From Trueperaceae bacterium (GTDB taxonomy: Bacteria; Deinococcota; Deinococci; Deinococcales; Trueperaceae), in the NCBI GenBank assembly GCA_003567075.1, contig PXAU01000385.1, positions 1 through 6,871 on the forward strand: a DNA stretch of 6,871 bases, in the 5' to 3' direction. Position 1 is the first letter of the stretch, and each line of letters begins with the position of its first letter. Made by a program: the position numbers and the translations under genes. The notes beneath the pieces were generated by a model. It was not told the origin of the DNA. It did not search any database and worked only from the letters and a program-made list of their open reading frames with translations. Below, piece after piece: positions 5,245-6,871 of the stretch.

Positions 5245-6609
5245 ATGCCGGCCGATCGGTCCGTCGAGCGCCCAGGTGACGTCGCCGCCCGCGAAGTCGT
5301 CGCCCGTGCCGTCGCCCCCGCGGGGCAGGCGCTCGACGCCAGCACCGTTCGGGCCACCCTGGAGGCCGGTCTGGCGACGGGCGCCTTCGACGACAAGCGC
5401 GTGCTGGTGCTCATCCCGGACCACACCCGCACGGTGCCACTACCTCAGCTCTTCGCCGATCTGGTGGAGTTGCTCGCCGCTGCCCGCGAGCTCACCTTCA
5501 TGGTCGCGCTCGGAACCCACCCGCCATTAGACGACGAGCGCTTGCTGCGCTTGCTCGGGATCGGCGCCGAGGAGCGGCGCGGCCGCTACCGGCACGTCAG
5601 GATCGTCAACCACGGTTGGTTCGAGGCCGGCACGCTGGTGTCGCTCGGCACCCTGCCGCGCGCACGCATCCAGGAGATCGCCGGCGAGCGCTGGCATCCG
5701 ACCCTGGGCGGCGACGTCGACGTACGCATCAACCGCGCCGTTCCGGACGCGGAGCAGGTCATCATCCTCGGTCCGACGTTCCCGCACGAAGTCGTCGGCT
5801 TCTCGGGCGGGTACAAGTACTACTTCCCTGGCGTCAGCGGCGCCGACATGATCAACGTCACCCATTGGCTCGGAGCGCTCTCGGGCGTGTTGGGGACGAT
5901 CGGCTTCGCCGACACCCCCGTACGGGCCATGATCCATGCCGCGGCCGAGTTCGTCACCACCCCCACCACGCTGGTGGCGCTGACGGTCGAGGGGGGCGCG
6001 CTCGGTTCGATCAGCATCGGCGACCCCATCGCGGCCTGGCGCGAGGCGGCGGCGCTCTCGCACGAGCGCCACGTGACGCACCTGCCGCGCCCCATGCAGC
6101 GCGTGCTGGCCTGCGCCCCGGCCATGTACGACGAGTTGTGGACCGCCGGCAAGGCCATGTACAAGCTCGAGCCGGCGCTGGCCGAGGGGGGCGAACTCAT
6201 CATCCACGCGCCCCACTTGGACACCGTCAGCCGCGTCCACGGCGAATGGATCGAGCGTATCGGCTACCACACGCTGCCCTACTTCCTGGAGCAATGGGAG
6301 CGCTTCCGCGACGTGCCACTCGGGGTCCTGGCACACGCCACCCACGTGCGCGGCTCCGGGCGCTGGGAGGCCGGCCGCGAGGTCCCACGCGTTCGCGTGA
6401 CGCTGTCCAGCCAGCTCGACGCCGACACCTGCGCCCGCCTCGGCCTCGGCTACCTCGACCCCACTGGTGTCGATCCAGAGGTCTGGGCCGACCGCGAGGA
6501 CGAAGGCGTGCTTCTCGTCCGCAAGGCCGGCGAGCGGCTGTACCGGGCGCCGACGACACTCGACGCCAACCGCACCACGATCGCCGCCGGTGACGGCCCG
6601 ACGTCATAG
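5245..6609 (+). CDS. LarA-family nickel-pincer racemase/epimerase homologue, probable sugar-acid 2-epimerase (454 aa)
   Basis: A member of the lactate racemase LarA family (formerly DUF2088), whose enzymes use a nickel-pincer nucleotide cofactor to racemise or epimerise alpha-hydroxyacids by hydride transfer. From a remembered alignment to Lactiplantibacillus LarA: DHTR at 59-62, GTHP with His92 (LarA His108), PHEVVGFSGGYK with His181 (His174) and Lys191 (Lys184, the covalent cofactor anchor), and His207 (His200). The 10- and 16-residue spacings between His181, Lys191 and His207 are identical to LarA. Lys303 matches LarA Lys298, but the substrate-pocket Tyr294-Gln295 pair is Trp299-Thr300 here, arguing against lactate. 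Family members include D-gluconate 2-epimerases; gluconate/mannonate conversion would feed UxuA. ATG 5245 is preferred over in-frame GTG 5236, which overlaps the SDR stop and sits too close to its G-rich leader. No larB, larC or larE lies in the window. Confidence 0.88.
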   Translation: MPADRSVERPGDVAAREVVARAVAPAGQALDASTVRATLEAGLATGAFDDKRVLVLIPDHTRTVPLPQLFADLVELLAAARELTFMVALGTHPPLDDERLLRLLGIGAEERRGRYRHVRIVNHGWFEAGTLVSLGTLPRARIQEIAGERWHPTLGGDVDVRINRAVPDAEQVIILGPTFPHEVVGFSGGYKYYFPGVSGADMINVTHWLGALSGVLGTIGFADTPVRAMIHAAAEFVTTPTTLVALTVEGGALGSISIGDPIAAWREAAALSHERHVTHLPRPMQRVLACAPAMYDELWTAGKAMYKLEPALAEGGELIIHAPHLDTVSRVHGEWIERIGYHTLPYFLEQWERFRDVPLGVLAHATHVRGSGRWEAGREVPRVRVTLSSQLDADTCARLGLGYLDPTGVDPEVWADREDEGVLLVRKAGERLYRAPTTLDANRTTIAAGDGPTS

Positions 6610-6613
6610 GAGG
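6608..6613 (+). promoter_or_regulatory. Shine-Dalgarno site of uxaC
   Basis: AGGAGG lies 5 nt upstream of ATG 6619 and overlaps the TAG stop (6607-6609) of the LarA-family gene, indicating tight translational linkage inside the operon. Confidence 0.75.
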
Positions 6614-6618
6614 ACGGC

Positions 6619-6871
6619 ATGAGCACCCAGTGGACCCTCGACCCCGACCGCTGCTTCGCTCCCGAACCTCGCCAGCGCGACGTGGCACGCTCGCTCTACG
6701 ACGCGGTGCGCGAGCTGCCGCTGGTGTGCCCGCACGGGCACGTGCCGGTGAGCCTCGTAGCCGACGACGCACCCTTGGGCGACCCCGCGACGCTGCTGGT
6801 GGTCCCCGATCACTACGTGGTGCGCATGCTCTACAGCCAGGGCGTGCCGATGGAAGACCTGGGCCTGCCAC
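6619..6871 (+). CDS. uxaC: Glucuronate/galacturonate isomerase UxaC, N-terminal 84 residues (runs off right edge)
   Basis: UxaC isomerises D-glucuronate to D-fructuronate and D-galacturonate to D-tagaturonate (EC 5.3.1.12); it belongs to the amidohydrolase superfamily and acts in the cytoplasm. The visible part holds the metal-binding HxH motif as CPHGH (37-41) and a PDHYVVRMLYSQGVPMEDLG block (63-82) equivalent to the DHYKWR region of E. coli UxaC. It is cut by the window end with no stop or frameshift. The ATG has an AGGAGG 5 nt upstream and follows the LarA-family gene by 9 nt. As first enzyme of the pathway it supplies substrate to both UxaE and the SDR encoded upstream in the same operon. 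Confidence 0.93.
   Translation, partial: MSTQWTLDPDRCFAPEPRQRDVARSLYDAVRELPLVCPHGHVPVSLVADDAPLGDPATLLVVPDHYVVRMLYSQGVPMEDLGLP

Overview
This 6.9-kb window comes from a GC-rich bacterium (roughly 70% G+C by eye, with GTG starts and strong third-position G/C bias). The base composition and protein style would fit Deinococcota (Trueperaceae-like), Chloroflexota or Actinomycetota; the sequence alone does not settle which. It holds a compact gene cluster for catabolism of hexuronates (D-glucuronate and D-galacturonate). No RNA gene, CRISPR array, insertion sequence or transporter is visible.

Layout. At the left edge, a partial AGE-family (N-acylglucosamine 2-epimerase-like) sugar epimerase/isomerase runs leftwards off the window (complement of 1-445). 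Divergent from it, 62 bp away, is uxuA, mannonate dehydratase (508-1548). A 193-bp gap follows, with a 17-bp tandem duplication over the uxuA stop, a sigma70-like promoter, a CG-centred LacI-type operator and a perfect 24-bp palindrome. Next come a LacI-family regulator (1742-2773) and a 136-bp gap with a second sigma70-like promoter and a second copy of the same operator type. The main operon then starts: uxaE tagaturonate epimerase (2910-4430), an SDR-type fructuronate reductase/mannonate oxidoreductase (4427-5239), a LarA-family nickel-pincer racemase/epimerase homologue (5245-6609) and the first 84 codons of uxaC hexuronate isomerase (6619 to the right edge). Gaps between these four genes are -4, +5 and +9 bp, so they are almost certainly cotranscribed.

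How the genes work together. UxaC converts glucuronate to fructuronate and galacturonate to tagaturonate. UxaE epimerises tagaturonate to fructuronate, so one reductase (the SDR) and one dehydratase (UxuA) can bring both hexuronates to 2-keto-3-deoxygluconate (KDG). This is the Thermotoga-type shortcut; it makes a separate UxaB/UxaA (altronate) branch unnecessary, and neither gene is seen here. KDG kinase, KDPG aldolase and the transporter would have to lie elsewhere.

The part most worth attention is the LarA homologue inside this operon. It keeps the residues that anchor nickel and the pincer cofactor, but appears to have replaced two substrate-pocket residues of lactate racemase. The context points to an aldonate 2-epimerase, for example D-gluconate/D-mannonate, feeding UxuA. 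That substrate is an inference.
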